From: Fluviicola sp.
GTDB taxonomy: Bacteria > Bacteroidota > Bacteroidia > Flavobacteriales_D > Crocinitomicaceae
DNA: 64,000 bases
NCBI GenBank assembly: GCA_017983675.1
Contig: JAGOAZ010000006.1
Span: 1 to 64,000, forward strand
Direction: 5' to 3'
In this document: one piece after another, positions 15,585 to 26,581 of the stretch
Layout: every line of letters starts with the position of its first letter
Numbering within the stretch: position 1 is the stretch's first letter
Translations under genes and position numbers: made by a program
The notes under the pieces: model-generated
The model's database searches: none
What the model saw: the letters and a program-made list of their open reading frames with translations, nothing else
Told to the model about the DNA's origin: nothing

Positions 15585-17195
15585 ATGAATGAATTTGGTA
15601 AACGAGGACAAAACGCCGATCTTAAAGCAACTATCGGATTAGAAAACCTCGGAAACGTTTTCTGGAACCTTACCCCTGCAGAATTAGTGGAAGACACTAT
15701 CTTAAACGGTCAAGGAGTATTAACAGACACGGGAGCATTAGCTATCGAAACGGGAGCTTTCACAGGACGCTCTCCCAAAGACCGCTTTGTTGTTCGTGAT
15801 GAAAAAACTGAAAACTCAGTTTGGTGGGGCGATGTGAACATTCCGCTATCTACTGAGCAATTTGATGCGCTTTACGACAGAATGAAAGCGTATTTAATTG
15901 GAAAAGATGTATATGTGCGTGATGCGTATGCTTGTGCAGATGACGCTTTCCGTATGAACATCCGTGTTACAGCTGAATTTCCATGGTCGAACATGTTTGC
16001 CTACAACATGTTTTTACGTCCAACAGACGAAGAAGTGGAAAACTTTGATGCAGAATGGAACATCGTTTGTGCGCCAGGTTTCTTAGCTGATCCAGCAATT
16101 GATGGAACACGTCAATCAAATTTTGCCATTTTAAATTTCACACGTAAAATGATCATCATTGGTGGTACAGGTTACACCGGTGAAATTAAAAAAGGAATCT
16201 TCTCGGTATTAAACTACGTTTTACCGCACGAGAAAAATGTTTTATCGATGCACTGTTCTGCAAACGTTGGTGAAGGTGGCGACACTGCTATTTTCTTTGG
16301 ACTTTCTGGAACAGGAAAAACAACATTATCTTCTGATCCAAACAGACGTTTGATTGGTGATGATGAGCACGGTTGGTCAAATAACTCTGTTTTCAATTTT
16401 GAAGGTGGATGTTACGCGAAAACAATTGATTTATCTGCGGAAAAAGAACCGCAAATTTATAACGCAATCAAATTTGGTGCGATTTTAGAAAACATCGGAT
16501 TTATCGATGGTACTTCTACTCCTGATTATACCGACGGAACAATCACAGAAAACACACGTGTTTCCTACCCGATTGATTTCATCGACAACATCATGACTCC
16601 TTCAGTTGGATCAAATCCTAAGAATATTTTCTTCTTAACAGCTGATGCGTTTGGTGTATTGCCCCCAATTTCTCGTTTAACGACAGAACAAGCAATGTAC
16701 CACTTCATGTCAGGTTATACAGCGAAAGTTGCAGGAACTGAAGTAGGAATTACTGAACCAACAACAACTTTCTCAGCATGTTTCGGGAAAGCATTTTTAC
16801 CATTGCACCCTGCAAAATACGCGAAATTATTAGGTGAAAAAATTGAAGGAACTGACATCAAAGTTTGGTTGATCAACACAGGATGGTCTGGTGGATCTTA
16901 CGGAGTTGGAAGCAGAATGAAATTGGCGTACACACGTTCAATGATTACCGCAGCCTTAACGGGTCAATTGGATAACGTTGCATTTGAAACACTTCCGATT
17001 TTTGACTTATCATTCCCAACTGCTTGTCCAGATGTACCTAGTGAGATTTTAAATCCGCGTGCAACTTGGGCTGACAAAGAAGCATACGACAAAACTGCTA
17101 ATCACTTAGCGGGCGAGTTTGTGAAAAACTTCGACCAATATGCAAGTGAAACAGACAAAACAATTTTAGCTGCTGCACCGAAAGTGATGGCATAA
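15585..17195 (+). CDS. pckA: phosphoenolpyruvate carboxykinase (ATP)
   Basis: 536 residues, the usual length. It converts oxaloacetate and ATP to phosphoenolpyruvate, CO2 and ADP, the entry step of gluconeogenesis, in the cytoplasm. FTGRSPKDRFVV binds substrate, FFGLSGTGKTTLSSDP is the kinase P-loop, LIGDDEHGW is the metal-binding loop, and NTGWSGGSYGVGSRM is also characteristic of the ATP-dependent form. It is a single transcription unit with its own promoter box and a strong terminator. Confidence 0.97.
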   Translation: MNEFGKRGQNADLKATIGLENLGNVFWNLTPAELVEDTILNGQGVLTDTGALAIETGAFTGRSPKDRFVVRDEKTENSVWWGDVNIPLSTEQFDALYDRMKAYLIGKDVYVRDAYACADDAFRMNIRVTAEFPWSNMFAYNMFLRPTDEEVENFDAEWNIVCAPGFLADPAIDGTRQSNFAILNFTRKMIIIGGTGYTGEIKKGIFSVLNYVLPHEKNVLSMHCSANVGEGGDTAIFFGLSGTGKTTLSSDPNRRLIGDDEHGWSNNSVFNFEGGCYAKTIDLSAEKEPQIYNAIKFGAILENIGFIDGTSTPDYTDGTITENTRVSYPIDFIDNIMTPSVGSNPKNIFFLTADAFGVLPPISRLTTEQAMYHFMSGYTAKVAGTEVGITEPTTTFSACFGKAFLPLHPAKYAKLLGEKIEGTDIKVWLINTGWSGGSYGVGSRMKLAYTRSMITAALTGQLDNVAFETLPIFDLSFPTACPDVPSEILNPRATWADKEAYDKTANHLAGEFVKNFDQYASETDKTILAAAPKVMA

Positions 17196-17207
17196 GCTAC
17201 TTAATAC

Positions 17208-17235
17208 AAAAAAGCCTCTTTCATTGTTGAAAGAG
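17208..17235. terminator. bidirectional terminator between pckA and the sigma-factor gene
   Basis: A-run, AGCCTCTTTCA, loop TTGT, TGAAAGAGGCT, T-run. The symmetric A and T tracts allow it to end both pckA (plus) and the convergent sigma-factor gene (minus, ending at 17264). Confidence 0.85.
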
Positions 17236-17263
17236 GCTTTTTTTATGTCTAGAAATTTAGCAC

Positions 17264-17860
17264 TTAAATATCTGTTACTAATTGATGCTTTTCAATCATT
17301 TTGCGCATGTTGATCAACGCGTAGCGCATTCTTCCCAAAGCTGTATTGATAGATATTCCTTCTGCATCAGCAATTTCTTTGAACGATAGATCTTGAAAAA
17401 TACGTTTCTCAATGATTTCTTTTTGGCTTTCCGGTAAATAATCCAATAAATGCATCATTTGGTGTTCCAATTCAGATTTAGAAACCGCTTCTAAAAAGTT
17501 TGCATCTTCTTGTTTCAACACAGAAAAAATAGTGAACTCTTCTGATTTAGAGGAATTTTCATTAATCATTTTCACCCGACCTGATTTACGAAAATGATCG
17601 ATGACCAAATTTTGAGCAATACGCAATGACCAAGGAAGAAACTTTCCTTCTTCGTTGTAATTACCCAACTTTAATGTTTGGATGATTTTGATAAACGCTT
17701 CTTGGAAAATATCCTCCGCTAAATCGTAATCACGAACTTTGTTGTAAATAGATCTGAAAATTCTGTCTTTATGACGCAACAATAAGATTTCGAATGCTTG
17801 CTCGTCTCCATCAATGTATTGCTTCACCAATTGATGGTCATCTTGGAATTGTATAGACAT
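17264..17860 (-). CDS. RNA polymerase sigma-70 family factor (RpoE/ECF type)
   Basis: 198 residues with region 2 (EQAFEILLLRHKDRIFRSIY, then DLAEDIFQEAFIKII) and region 4 (LPESQKEIIEKRIFQDLSFK, EIADAEGISINTALGRMRYA). It directs RNA polymerase to a specific promoter set. No anti-sigma gene is adjacent, so it may be controlled in another way or act constitutively. The spacing between regions 2 and 4 is somewhat longer than usual, with an acidic linker. It is divergent from uvrA. Confidence 0.92.
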   Translation of the reverse strand: MSIQFQDDHQLVKQYIDGDEQAFEILLLRHKDRIFRSIYNKVRDYDLAEDIFQEAFIKIIQTLKLGNYNEEGKFLPWSLRIAQNLVIDHFRKSGRVKMINENSSKSEEFTIFSVLKQEDANFLEAVSKSELEHQMMHLLDYLPESQKEIIEKRIFQDLSFKEIADAEGISINTALGRMRYALINMRKMIEKHQLVTDI

Positions 17861-18030
17861 AATGCTACTATTAAATAGTTTAACTTACTGATTAATAACT
17901 TTTTAATGTAGAATTATTCTATAGGCTTTTCGTTTTGTAATACCCGAATTTAGTATAATTATTTGGTTACACAAAATTAATGTCAAAAAAAGCTAAACTT
18001 TAACAAAAAATAATTGTTTGAACAATAGGA

Positions 18031-18038
18031 TATTTTTG
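18031..18038 (+). promoter_or_regulatory. -7 box for uvrA
   Basis: TATTTTTG, 44 bases before the ATG at 18083. It lies around the alternative upstream start at 18038, which supports the downstream start codon. Confidence 0.5.
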
Positions 18039-18082
18039 TGTTTTTCATGCAATTCACAAAGAGATTTTACGAAATTTGTAAC

Positions 18083-20872
18083 ATGGCAGAAAAGTACATT
18101 CACATCAAAGGCGCACGTGTCAATAACCTCAAAAATTTGGAGGTAAAAATTGAACACGGTAAACTGACCGTTATTACAGGTTTGTCTGGATCAGGAAAAT
18201 CTTCCTTGGCTTTTGATACACTTTTCGCAGAAGGACAACGACGTTACATCGAAAGTCTTTCCTCCTACGCACGTCAATTTTTGGGAAAATTAGACAAACC
18301 AGAAACGGATTTCATCAAAGGGATTGCACCTGCTATTGCGATTCAACAAAAAGTCATTTCTAATAATCCACGTTCAACCGTTGGAACTACAACTGAAATA
18401 TACGATTACTTAAAACTCTTGTTTGCGCGAATTGGAAAAACATTTTCACCAATCTCCAATGAACAAGTCAGAAAAGACAACGTTTCTGATGTCATCAATT
18501 ATATCCAAACTTTAGAAAACGATCTACGGTTATTGATAGTTGCTCCATACACCCATTTAACGCGTTATGGAGCAGAAAAATCGATTGCTTTATTGAACGA
18601 GCAAGGTTACAGTCGTTTGTTGATTGATGATGAAACCGTTACGCTATCAGATGCTACGCCTGATAACTTACTTGCTGCTCAACGTATTGAATTGATCATC
18701 GACCGTGTTGTTACCAAAGAAATGGATCAAGATACGATTGGTCGATTAGGCGATTCCATTCAGCTTTCATTTTTAGAAGGTGAAGGAGAATGTGCCATCG
18801 TACATGCTGGAACTCTAGATAGAAAACATTTCTCCAATCGTTTTGAGCGCGACGGCATGTCGTTTGTTGAACCTAGTCCATACTTGTTCACGTTTAACAA
18901 TCCTTTCGGAGCTTGTAAAACATGTGAAGGTTACGGTTCTGTTATTGGAATAGATCCTAATTTGGTGATTCCAGATACAAGTATCAGTGTTTTTGAGGGT
19001 GCAATTGCTCCTTGGAAAGGTGATGTCATGGGGGAATATTTACAACAATTATTGCTCAATGCACGTAAATTTGATTTTCCCATTCACCGTCCAATAGACG
19101 AATTAACTACAGAACAAAACCAATTGTTGTGGACTGGAAATGCTCATTTCACAGGCTTAACAGAGTTTTTCAAACAAGTCGAAAGTCAAGCATATAAAAT
19201 ACAGTACCGTGTTCTTTTATCGCGTTACCGTGGAAAAACGCTATGTCCAGAATGTTCTGGAACACGTTTACGCAACGATGCGAATTATGTGAAAGTTGGC
19301 GGAAAAAGTATTCGTGATCTTGTCTTAATGCCTATTGCTGATGCAGCTGCATTTTTTCAAAATTTACGTGTCGATGAACACGACCAACAAGTGGTGAAAC
19401 GCGTTTTACCAGAAATCTCGCAACGCTTGTCCTTTTTATGCGATGTCGGCTTGGGTTATTTGACGTTGAATCGTGCTGCAAACACCTTGTCTGGAGGTGA
19501 ATCACAACGCATCAACTTAGCAACATCACTTGGTAGTAGTTTGGTTGGTTCGATGTATATTTTGGACGAACCAAGTATTGGATTACACCCGCGCGATACG
19601 GAACGATTGATTACCGTGTTACAACGTTTAAAAGAACTTGGAAACACGGTCATTGTCGTGGAGCACGAAGAAGACATGATGAAAGCTGCAGATGAAATTA
19701 TCGATATCGGTCCAGCTGCTGGTCAATTTGGTGGTGAATTAGTCTTTCAAGGTGCTTTCTCTCAACTAGCAGCAGCAAAAAACAGTTTGACAGCCGATTA
19801 TTTAACCGGTAAAAAACAAATTGTTGTTCCAACAAAACGACGAACAAGTACGAATAAACTGACGCTTTTAAACGCCAAAGAAAACAATTTGAAAAATGTG
19901 ACGGTATCCGTTCCTTTGAACCGAATTGTAGCTGTAACAGGTGTGAGTGGTTCCGGAAAATCAACATTAATCAAAGACATCCTCTACCCTGCAATGCGCA
20001 AAAAGTTAGGGTTGTTTGGTGATTTCCAAGGAAATTTCAAAGGAATTGTTGGCGATACATCGTTGATTGCAGAAATTGAATTGATTGATCAAAACCCAAT
20101 TGGAAAATCTTCGCGCAGTAATCCTGTGACCTACGTGAAAGCGTTTGACGATATCCGTGAATTGTTTTCCCGACAAAATGCTGCCAAACACAACAACTAC
20201 AAACCAGGATTTTTCTCGTTCAACGTGGAAGGTGGTCGCTGCGAAATGTGTGAAGGCGAAGGACAAGTTACAGTAAGTATGCAGTTCATGGCCGATGTTC
20301 ATTTGCCGTGTGAGGCTTGTGGTGGATCGCGCTACAAACAAGAAGCATTGGAAGTGTATTACCGTGGAAAGAACATCTCGGATTTGTTGAAAATGGATAT
20401 TTCCGAAGCGCTCGCTTTTTTCAAAGAAGGAAGCGATAAAATCGAAGAAAAGATTGTACACAAAATTCAACCCTTGGAAGATGTTGGATTGGGTTATTTG
20501 AAAATGGGGCAATCGAGTAGTTCATTAAGTGGTGGTGAAGCGCAACGGGTGAAACTCGCTTCGTTTTTAATCAAAGGAAATCAAACATCAAAAAAGACCT
20601 TGTTTATTTTTGATGAGCCCACAACTGGCTTGCATTTTCACGACATTGAAAAGTTATTAATTGCTTTTAATCGCTTGGTCGATGATGGTCATTCAATTGT
20701 TGTGATTGAACACAACATGGATGTCATCAAATCAGCTGATTGGATCATTGATATTGGTCCAGACGGAGGAAACAATGGCGGAGAAATTGTGTTTGAAGGA
20801 ACTCCAGAAGCGTTATGCGCTGAAAAAAACAACTTTACAGGAAAACATTTGAACGAAAAAATGAAGGTTTAA
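18083..20872 (+). CDS. uvrA: excinuclease ABC subunit A
   Basis: 929 residues from ATG 18083 ([16 protein letters not shown]). An in-frame ATG at 18038 is less likely because it overlaps the promoter box. UvrA recognises bulky DNA lesions and loads UvrB in nucleotide excision repair. It has two ABC modules: Walker [10 protein letters not shown] and GVSGSGKST, and signatures [12 protein letters not shown] and [12 protein letters not shown]. Zinc-binding Cys pairs occur at [16 protein letters not shown] and [16 protein letters not shown]. Its stop codon overlaps the stop of the convergent symporter gene. Confidence 0.97.
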   Translation: MAEKYIHIKGARVNNLKNLEVKIEHGKLTVITGLSGSGKSSLAFDTLFAEGQRRYIESLSSYARQFLGKLDKPETDFIKGIAPAIAIQQKVISNNPRSTVGTTTEIYDYLKLLFARIGKTFSPISNEQVRKDNVSDVINYIQTLENDLRLLIVAPYTHLTRYGAEKSIALLNEQGYSRLLIDDETVTLSDATPDNLLAAQRIELIIDRVVTKEMDQDTIGRLGDSIQLSFLEGEGECAIVHAGTLDRKHFSNRFERDGMSFVEPSPYLFTFNNPFGACKTCEGYGSVIGIDPNLVIPDTSISVFEGAIAPWKGDVMGEYLQQLLLNARKFDFPIHRPIDELTTEQNQLLWTGNAHFTGLTEFFKQVESQAYKIQYRVLLSRYRGKTLCPECSGTRLRNDANYVKVGGKSIRDLVLMPIADAAAFFQNLRVDEHDQQVVKRVLPEISQRLSFLCDVGLGYLTLNRAANTLSGGESQRINLATSLGSSLVGSMYILDEPSIGLHPRDTERLITVLQRLKELGNTVIVVEHEEDMMKAADEIIDIGPAAGQFGGELVFQGAFSQLAAAKNSLTADYLTGKKQIVVPTKRRTSTNKLTLLNAKENNLKNVTVSVPLNRIVAVTGVSGSGKSTLIKDILYPAMRKKLGLFGDFQGNFKGIVGDTSLIAEIELIDQNPIGKSSRSNPVTYVKAFDDIRELFSRQNAAKHNNYKPGFFSFNVEGGRCEMCEGEGQVTVSMQFMADVHLPCEACGGSRYKQEALEVYYRGKNISDLLKMDISEALAFFKEGSDKIEEKIVHKIQPLEDVGLGYLKMGQSSSSLSGGEAQRVKLASFLIKGNQTSKKTLFIFDEPTTGLHFHDIEKLLIAFNRLVDDGHSIVVIEHNMDVIKSADWIIDIGPDGGNNGGEIVFEGTPEALCAEKNNFTGKHLNEKMKV

Positions 20873-22440
20873 TCGCCCAACAATCCCATTTCTGTATCTT
20901 CAATTTCGGTATTTTCAGTTACAAATAATTCTTTCTCACTGCGCGCTACAACAGCAGAAGCCAAACAGTTTCCAAGTACATTGACCGACGTTCTTCCCAT
21001 GTCCATGAGCGCATCAACGCCTAAAATAATTCCTGCTTTTTCAACATCTAATCCAAGGTGTTTGTAGTCCATTAATGTTGTTGTAAGAATAACAAACGAC
21101 GCTCCACGAACACCTGCAACACCTTTACTTGTTAGCATCAAAGTCAAACAGATTGCAATTTGCTGACCAATTGTTAATTCAACACCACACATTTGCGCAA
21201 CAAAAACAGTTGCCATTGATAAGTAAAGAGTCGTCCCGTCAAGGTTAAAACTGTAACCTGTTGGAATAACAAATCCAACAATCTTTTTTGGAACACCAAA
21301 TTTCTCCATATTTTCCAATGCTTTTGGTAAAGCTGCTTCACTACTTGCCGTTGCAAAAGCAATTGAAAGCGGTTCAGTTATAGCTCCCAAGAATTTTTTT
21401 ATTGGAATTTTGAAAAACAACGCGATTGGCAAAAGAATAACCAAAACAAAAATGACCAACGAAACATAAAGTGTTCCCACTAGCTTCATGAGGTTCAAGA
21501 GAACATCCACACCCGATTTTGAGACCGTACTTGCAATTGCTCCAAAAACAGCAAGCGGTGCAACGTACATCACCAAATCAGTAAATTTGAACATCACTTC
21601 TGACAAACTTTCCGACCAGTGCAACATTGTTTCTTTGTGCTTCACATTTTTCAATAAGCTAATTGCAATAGCAAATAAAACAGAGAAAATTACAATTTGC
21701 AACACTTGATTTTCAACGATTGATTTCGCGATATTTTCAGGGAAAATTTCCACCAAATGATCTTTCGGCTTTTCCAATTGCGCTAACAACTCAGCACTTT
21801 TTTCTTTTGCTCCAGCTTGTACCTCCATCGTTGGAAGGCCCTTCCCTGCTTGTGTCACATTAATTGCTAATAGTCCGATAAACAGAGCGAATGTGGTGAC
21901 TATTTCAAAATAAATAATGCTTTTCAAGCCAATACGACCAACTTGTTTCAAATTACTGTGTCCTGCAATTCCGACAATTAAAGTGGAGAAGATTAATGGC
22001 GCCACCAATGTTTTTATCAAACGTAAAAAGATATCACTGAAGCGTTTCATTTCGCCAGCAAATGCGGGAAAGTCAATACCAACTTCAATCCCTAATAACA
22101 TGGCTGTGAAAATCCAATAAGATAACTTTTTGCTTTTATACGATTGACTCAATAAAAAACCGAGAACAATAAAGCGGAAATAACCAATCAATTGAGCGGA
22201 TTGATCCTGAAATTTTGTTTGTAAAAAGAATAAAAATCCAGTCAAAGCAAACGCAGAAAAATACGTAAACAGTTGTTTAGCGTTTTTAAATAAATACAAT
22301 CCCAGTGCTGCACCAATAGCTAATAAACTTGGCGCGATAAACGCATTGAAGTGGACAGGAAAAGAAAAAGCACCCGTAATCAATAATACATTAACTAAGA
22401 TAAAAATCGTTTTCCAAATTATATGTTGTTTCATTTTCAT
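20869..22440 (-). CDS. dicarboxylate/amino-acid:cation symporter (DAACS family)
   Basis: 523 residues. The conserved part of a GltP/DctA-type symporter begins near residue 125 (GIEVGIDFPAF, RLIKTLVAPLIFSTLIVGI) and holds the serine-rich loop FATASSEAALPKALENMEKFG, split here as the re-entrant hairpin, followed by GYSFNLDGTTLYLS. It takes up glutamate, aspartate or C4-dicarboxylates with Na+ or H+. An N-terminal extension of about four extra transmembrane segments (residues 1-115) is longer than in E. coli GltP. It is convergent with uvrA, the stops overlapping. Confidence 0.92.
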   Translation of the reverse strand: MKMKQHIIWKTIFILVNVLLITGAFSFPVHFNAFIAPSLLAIGAALGLYLFKNAKQLFTYFSAFALTGFLFFLQTKFQDQSAQLIGYFRFIVLGFLLSQSYKSKKLSYWIFTAMLLGIEVGIDFPAFAGEMKRFSDIFLRLIKTLVAPLIFSTLIVGIAGHSNLKQVGRIGLKSIIYFEIVTTFALFIGLLAINVTQAGKGLPTMEVQAGAKEKSAELLAQLEKPKDHLVEIFPENIAKSIVENQVLQIVIFSVLFAIAISLLKNVKHKETMLHWSESLSEVMFKFTDLVMYVAPLAVFGAIASTVSKSGVDVLLNLMKLVGTLYVSLVIFVLVILLPIALFFKIPIKKFLGAITEPLSIAFATASSEAALPKALENMEKFGVPKKIVGFVIPTGYSFNLDGTTLYLSMATVFVAQMCGVELTIGQQIAICLTLMLTSKGVAGVRGASFVILTTTLMDYKHLGLDVEKAGIILGVDALMDMGRTSVNVLGNCLASAVVARSEKELFVTENTEIEDTEMGLLGD

Positions 22441-22462
22441 AATCGCTTCAATTGAGTTGTTA

Positions 22463-22492
22463 CAAAATTAGTAGGATATACCTGAAATCAAA
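22463..22492 (-). promoter_or_regulatory. promoter of the symporter gene
   Basis: On the minus strand: TTTG (22489-22492), an 18-base spacer, then TAATTTTG (22463-22470). This fits the Bacteroidota -33/-7 pattern and lies 22 bases upstream of the ATG at 22440. Confidence 0.6.
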
Positions 22493-22624
22493 ATGATAGA
22501 AAAAAATTGATTAAAGTTTGTGTTTCATTAAATATTGTTATTTTTACGTCGTCTTTACAGACAAATCACAAACAAAAAATCGAGCGTATTCAATCGAATA
22601 CAGTTTATTAGTCCAAGACTTTAT

Positions 22625-24496
22625 ATGAATAATCAAGATTTAGAGGGTAAGTTATTACCAGAATTAAGAGAAATCGCAAAAAACTTAGGTGTTAAGCGTG
22701 TTGAATCTTTTAAGAAAAATGAATTAATGGCTGAAATTGCAAAGCAATCAGCTACAAAAGCACCTGAAAAAGATGCTGCAAATACACCTGCACCTGAAAA
22801 AGTTAGGACGCGTAAATCAGTTCCAACTCCAATTGCTACTTCCAATCCTTCCAAACTGGAAGTCAAAGAAGAAGTAGAAGTGCGCACTGAAGCATCAAAT
22901 GAAACAGCAACAACAGAAGATTCCTCAGAGAAAAAATTACGTCCACGTAAAAACAAAATGGGGACTAATTTATTAGCTGCTAAAAAAGAAGGAGAATCTG
23001 CAATCGTTGTTCCTGCAACAACAGGTGAGGAAGAAAAAAGCAGCAATGCAACTGAACCTGCATCGCAAGCACAACCAACTGAGAGAAACCAACCGTTCAA
23101 TAGAAATAATCAAAACGGACAAAAACAAGGTTTTCAAAAAAACCGTCCTCAGAACAATGCTCCTGTTAAAGAAGGAAATGCAACGCCAGGAGAACGAACA
23201 GAACAACGCCAAGATCGTCCAGAACGACAAAATAACAACCCGAACCAACACAACAACCCAAATCAACACAGAAACCAACAAAATCAGAACCAGAATCGAC
23301 AAAATAACGGCAACCAACAAGCTCCGCAACAACACAATCAAGTAGTTGAGGAAAAAGTGGATGAGGATGCTTACAACTTAGTTGGTATCGTTACTGCAGA
23401 AGGAGTTTTAGAAGTGATTCAAGATGGATATGGATTTTTGCGTTCATCGGATTACAACTATTTACCTTCTCCAGATGATGTTTATGTTTCACAAAGTCAA
23501 ATAAAATTATTTGGTTTGAAAACAGGTGATACTGTTCGCGGAACGATTCGTCCTCCTCGTGAAGGTGAAAAATTCTTCCCTTTGGTGAAAGTTGATTCAA
23601 TCAATGGTCGTCACCCAAGTTATATTCGTGACCGTGTACCTTTCGAATACCTTACTCCGTTGTTTCCAGATGAGAAATTCAAATTAACTGGACACAAAGA
23701 CGAAAGTATGTCGACGCGTGTAATGGATTTGTTTGCACCAATTGGTAAAGGACAACGTGGAATGATCGTTGCACAGCCAAAAACGGGAAAAACGATGTTA
23801 TTGAAAGATGTTGCCAATGCTATCGCAGCGAATCATCCAGAAGTTTATTTGATCGTTTTGTTAATTGACGAACGTCCGGAAGAGGTAACTGATATGGCGC
23901 GTAGCGTAAAAGCCGAAGTTGTTGCTTCTACATTTGATGAACCAGCTGATCGTCACGTGAAAGTTGCGAATATCGTTTTAGAGAAAGCAAAACGTATGGT
24001 CGAATGTGGTCACGATGTTTGTATTTTATTAGACTCAATTACACGTTTAGCACGTGCATACAATACTGTTTCACCAGCTTCAGGAAAAGTACTTTCGGGT
24101 GGTGTTGATGCAAACGCATTACACAAACCAAAACGGTTCTTCGGTTCTGCGCGTAAAATTGAAAACGGAGGTTCGCTTTCCATCTTAGCAACAGCTTTAA
24201 CAGAGACTGGATCTAAAATGGACGAAGTTATCTTTGAAGAATTCAAAGGAACAGGTAACATGGAATTACAATTGGATCGTAAAATTGCGAACCGTCGTAT
24301 CTATCCTGCAATCGACATTACAGCATCCGGAACACGTAGAGAAGATTTGTTACTTGGTAAAGATGTATTACAACGCATTTGGTTACTGCGTAAATTTATT
24401 GCAGACATGAATCCTGTCGAAGCAATGGAATTTATGAAATCACACATGGACAGTACACGTTCGAATGAAGAATTTTTAGTTTCAATGAATTCATAA
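22625..24496 (+). CDS. rho: transcription termination factor Rho with disordered insertion
   Basis: 623 residues from ATG 22625. An in-frame ATG 90 bases upstream precedes the Rho homology. The N-terminal Rho-N helix bundle is [20 protein letters not shown]. Then come about 200 residues of low-complexity, Asn/Gln/Arg/Pro-rich sequence (about residues 50-255), the RNA-binding cold-shock-like domain ([15 protein letters not shown]), and the RecA-like motor with P-loop [11 protein letters not shown] and [11 protein letters not shown]. It terminates untranslated RNAs. A long disordered insertion is known from Bacteroides Rho, where it drives condensate formation. Confidence 0.96.
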   Translation: MNNQDLEGKLLPELREIAKNLGVKRVESFKKNELMAEIAKQSATKAPEKDAANTPAPEKVRTRKSVPTPIATSNPSKLEVKEEVEVRTEASNETATTEDSSEKKLRPRKNKMGTNLLAAKKEGESAIVVPATTGEEEKSSNATEPASQAQPTERNQPFNRNNQNGQKQGFQKNRPQNNAPVKEGNATPGERTEQRQDRPERQNNNPNQHNNPNQHRNQQNQNQNRQNNGNQQAPQQHNQVVEEKVDEDAYNLVGIVTAEGVLEVIQDGYGFLRSSDYNYLPSPDDVYVSQSQIKLFGLKTGDTVRGTIRPPREGEKFFPLVKVDSINGRHPSYIRDRVPFEYLTPLFPDEKFKLTGHKDESMSTRVMDLFAPIGKGQRGMIVAQPKTGKTMLLKDVANAIAANHPEVYLIVLLIDERPEEVTDMARSVKAEVVASTFDEPADRHVKVANIVLEKAKRMVECGHDVCILLDSITRLARAYNTVSPASGKVLSGGVDANALHKPKRFFGSARKIENGGSLSILATALTETGSKMDEVIFEEFKGTGNMELQLDRKIANRRIYPAIDITASGTRREDLLLGKDVLQRIWLLRKFIADMNPVEAMEFMKSHMDSTRSNEEFLVSMNS

Positions 24497-24503
24497 GTAT
24501 TCG

Positions 24504-25073
24504 ATGAAAAATAAATTATTAATTCCTGTCATTTTTAGTTTAGCCTGGATTGGCTACAAATTGACAACTTTTGGATTACAAGTTTTGCAAAAACCTGAGG
24601 ATTTATTTCTTTCGGTGATGATTAATATCTTTTGTTTATCAGCAACAGTTACTTTTAGTCTCTATTTTTACAAAAAATCAGAAGATCAAAGTGGAAGTAG
24701 CGCGCTAGGTGACATGAAAAAAGGAATGAGCGCAGGAATGATTTACACATTAATTATTGGTGTATTCATCTATTTCTATTATCAAAAAATCGATCCGAGT
24801 TTTAATGAAAACCGTATTGCTATTGCTGATAAAGAAATTTCAAAAGATGTCTCAAATCCTGTGAAGCTAAAAGCGTACAAAGAACATAATCCTGAATTAC
24901 AAAGTAAAACGGAAGAGGAAATTATTCAACAATTGAAAAAAGGTCCGCGTATGATGTTTAGTGCATCATTTACATCAACGATATCTTTTTTAGCATTAAC
25001 CGTACTCACTACAATCAATGCTATTATCGTAACAGCCTTCTTGAGACGATTTATCTTTAGAAATAGAATTTAA
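24504..25073 (+). CDS. DUF4199-like membrane protein
   Basis: 189 residues with four transmembrane segments (about 6-26, 36-56, 76-96 and 155-180) and a central hydrophilic section of about 50 residues. The shape and the conserved end (NAIIVTAFLRR) resemble the DUF4199 family, which is widespread in Bacteroidota with no known function. It starts 7 bases after the rho stop, so it is probably co-transcribed, and a terminator follows. Confidence 0.7.
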   Translation: MKNKLLIPVIFSLAWIGYKLTTFGLQVLQKPEDLFLSVMINIFCLSATVTFSLYFYKKSEDQSGSSALGDMKKGMSAGMIYTLIIGVFIYFYYQKIDPSFNENRIAIADKEISKDVSNPVKLKAYKEHNPELQSKTEEEIIQQLKKGPRMMFSASFTSTISFLALTVLTTINAIIVTAFLRRFIFRNRI

Positions 25074-25078
25074 CAACG

Positions 25079-25109
25079 AAAAAGGCTAGTTTTCACTAGC
25101 CTTTTTTTT
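25079..25109. terminator. bidirectional terminator
   Basis: AAAGGCTAG, loop TTTTCA, CTAGCCTTT, with A-rich and T-rich flanks. It separates the rho/DUF4199-like unit from the convergent Mur ligase gene ending at 25121. Confidence 0.85.
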
Positions 25110-25120
25110 GGTTTAATTTT

Positions 25121-26482
25121 TTATAATTGCTTAATAATTTCACTTCCTAATTGATCGTAATCTATTCCGTCAAAATTTCCAGAGGACATCATTAACAAAA
25201 CGGAATTGTGCCAATCCCTATTGCGAATAAATTGAAGCACGTCACTTGTTTCATTGACAACTATCACATCACCTTTGAATCCAGCCTGTACCATTTCTTT
25301 CGTTATCGGAGCTAACTTTTTATGCGCAACAACTTTCGGACTGAAATAAACCAATGCGACATCAGCTGCATCCATTGCATGTTCATATAACGGGAGAAAA
25401 TCTTTTTGCAACGAAGAAAACGTGTGCAACTCCATACAAGCAACAACTGTTCTATCCTTGAATTGTTCTTTGACCGCTTTCGTTGTCGCTTTCAATTTGG
25501 AAGGAGAATGCGCAAAATCTTTGTAAAGTGTGAAACCATTCGCTTCAATAACTTTTTGTAAGCGTTTCCCAGCTCCTGAGAAGGTTTTAATTGCTGTTAA
25601 AAAATCGTGATTGGAAATATTCATCGATTCTGCTAAGCGCATTGCGCCCATCAAATTCTGTAAATTGTGTCCGCCGAAAACTTGTAGTTCATAAGAACGG
25701 CCATCAAAATGCAATAAGGTTCCTGTTTCCGTCACATCGTATAGTGGCGTTTGATAAGCTTTCGTCGTCAATTTTGATGCATATTTTTCGCCTAAGGTAT
25801 TAACAGTAGCATCTTCCGTATTATACACCAATGTTCCGTTATCTTGAATCAAGCCACAAAACTGATCGAATTGATCGATGTAATTTTCCCAAGTTGGAAA
25901 AACATTGATGTGGTCCCATGCAATACCTGAAATCAATGCGGTATTTGGAAAATACAAGTGAAACTTTGGTCTTCTATCAATGGGAGAACTCAAATATTCA
26001 TCACCTTCTAAAATCATAAAAGGCGCATCATCGGTCAATTTGACCATACAATCGTATCCTTCCAATTGCGCACCGACCATGTAATCAACTTGCAGTCCCA
26101 GTTCATTTACAACGTGCAATAACATCGAAGTAATGGTTGTTTTTCCATGACTTCCACCAATAACGATGCGGTGTTTGTTTTTGCTTTGCTCGTACAAATA
26201 TTCTGGGTAAGAGAAAATGGGAATGTTCAATGCTTTTGCTTGCAACAATTCAGGATTATCTTCACGTGCATGCATCCCAAGAATGACAGCATCTAGGTCC
26301 GAAGTGATCAACGCTTCATTCCATCCAATTGATTTTGGTAAAATGCCTTGTTTTTCTAAGCGCGTTTTTGATGGATCTAATAATTCATCATCTGAACCAG
26401 TGACTTCAAATCCTTTTCTTGCGAGAGCAATCGCCAAGTTGTGCATTGCACTTCCTCCGATTGCGATAAAATGAACTTTCAT
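25121..26482 (-). CDS. mpl: Mur ligase family protein, Mpl-like
   Basis: 453 residues. MKVHFIAIGGSAMHNLAIAL is a Rossmann-type UDP-MurNAc-binding start, IGGSHGKTTITSM is the ATP loop of Mur ligases, and LEGDEYLSS is the catalytic loop. Sequence and length fit Mpl, which attaches the recycled tripeptide L-Ala-gamma-D-Glu-meso-DAP to UDP-MurNAc; MurC is the alternative, but the GSDDELLDPSKTRLE pattern favours Mpl. It acts in cytoplasmic peptidoglycan recycling, in line with murQ further along the window. Confidence 0.85.
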   Translation of the reverse strand: MKVHFIAIGGSAMHNLAIALARKGFEVTGSDDELLDPSKTRLEKQGILPKSIGWNEALITSDLDAVILGMHAREDNPELLQAKALNIPIFSYPEYLYEQSKNKHRIVIGGSHGKTTITSMLLHVVNELGLQVDYMVGAQLEGYDCMVKLTDDAPFMILEGDEYLSSPIDRRPKFHLYFPNTALISGIAWDHINVFPTWENYIDQFDQFCGLIQDNGTLVYNTEDATVNTLGEKYASKLTTKAYQTPLYDVTETGTLLHFDGRSYELQVFGGHNLQNLMGAMRLAESMNISNHDFLTAIKTFSGAGKRLQKVIEANGFTLYKDFAHSPSKLKATTKAVKEQFKDRTVVACMELHTFSSLQKDFLPLYEHAMDAADVALVYFSPKVVAHKKLAPITKEMVQAGFKGDVIVVNETSDVLQFIRNRDWHNSVLLMMSSGNFDGIDYDQLGSEIIKQL

Positions 26483-26503
26483 TTTTTTACTTTATGATTA
26501 AAG

Positions 26504-26511
26504 CAAAAATA
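26504..26511 (-). promoter_or_regulatory. -7 box for the Mpl-like gene
   Basis: TATTTTTG on the minus strand, 21 bases before the ATG at 26482. It fits TAnnTTTG. No certain -33 element. Confidence 0.5.
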
Positions 26512-26581
26512 AAGACAATCTGCATGGAACTAAAACAAGTCGTAATTAGTTACACACAAGCAAAAGTTAAATGACGTAGCA

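Noticed and set aside
22973..23345. Long open frames on both strands across the Rho insertion
   Set aside because: Low-complexity repeats of Asn and Gln codons keep other frames open. The Rho frame alone continues into known domains.
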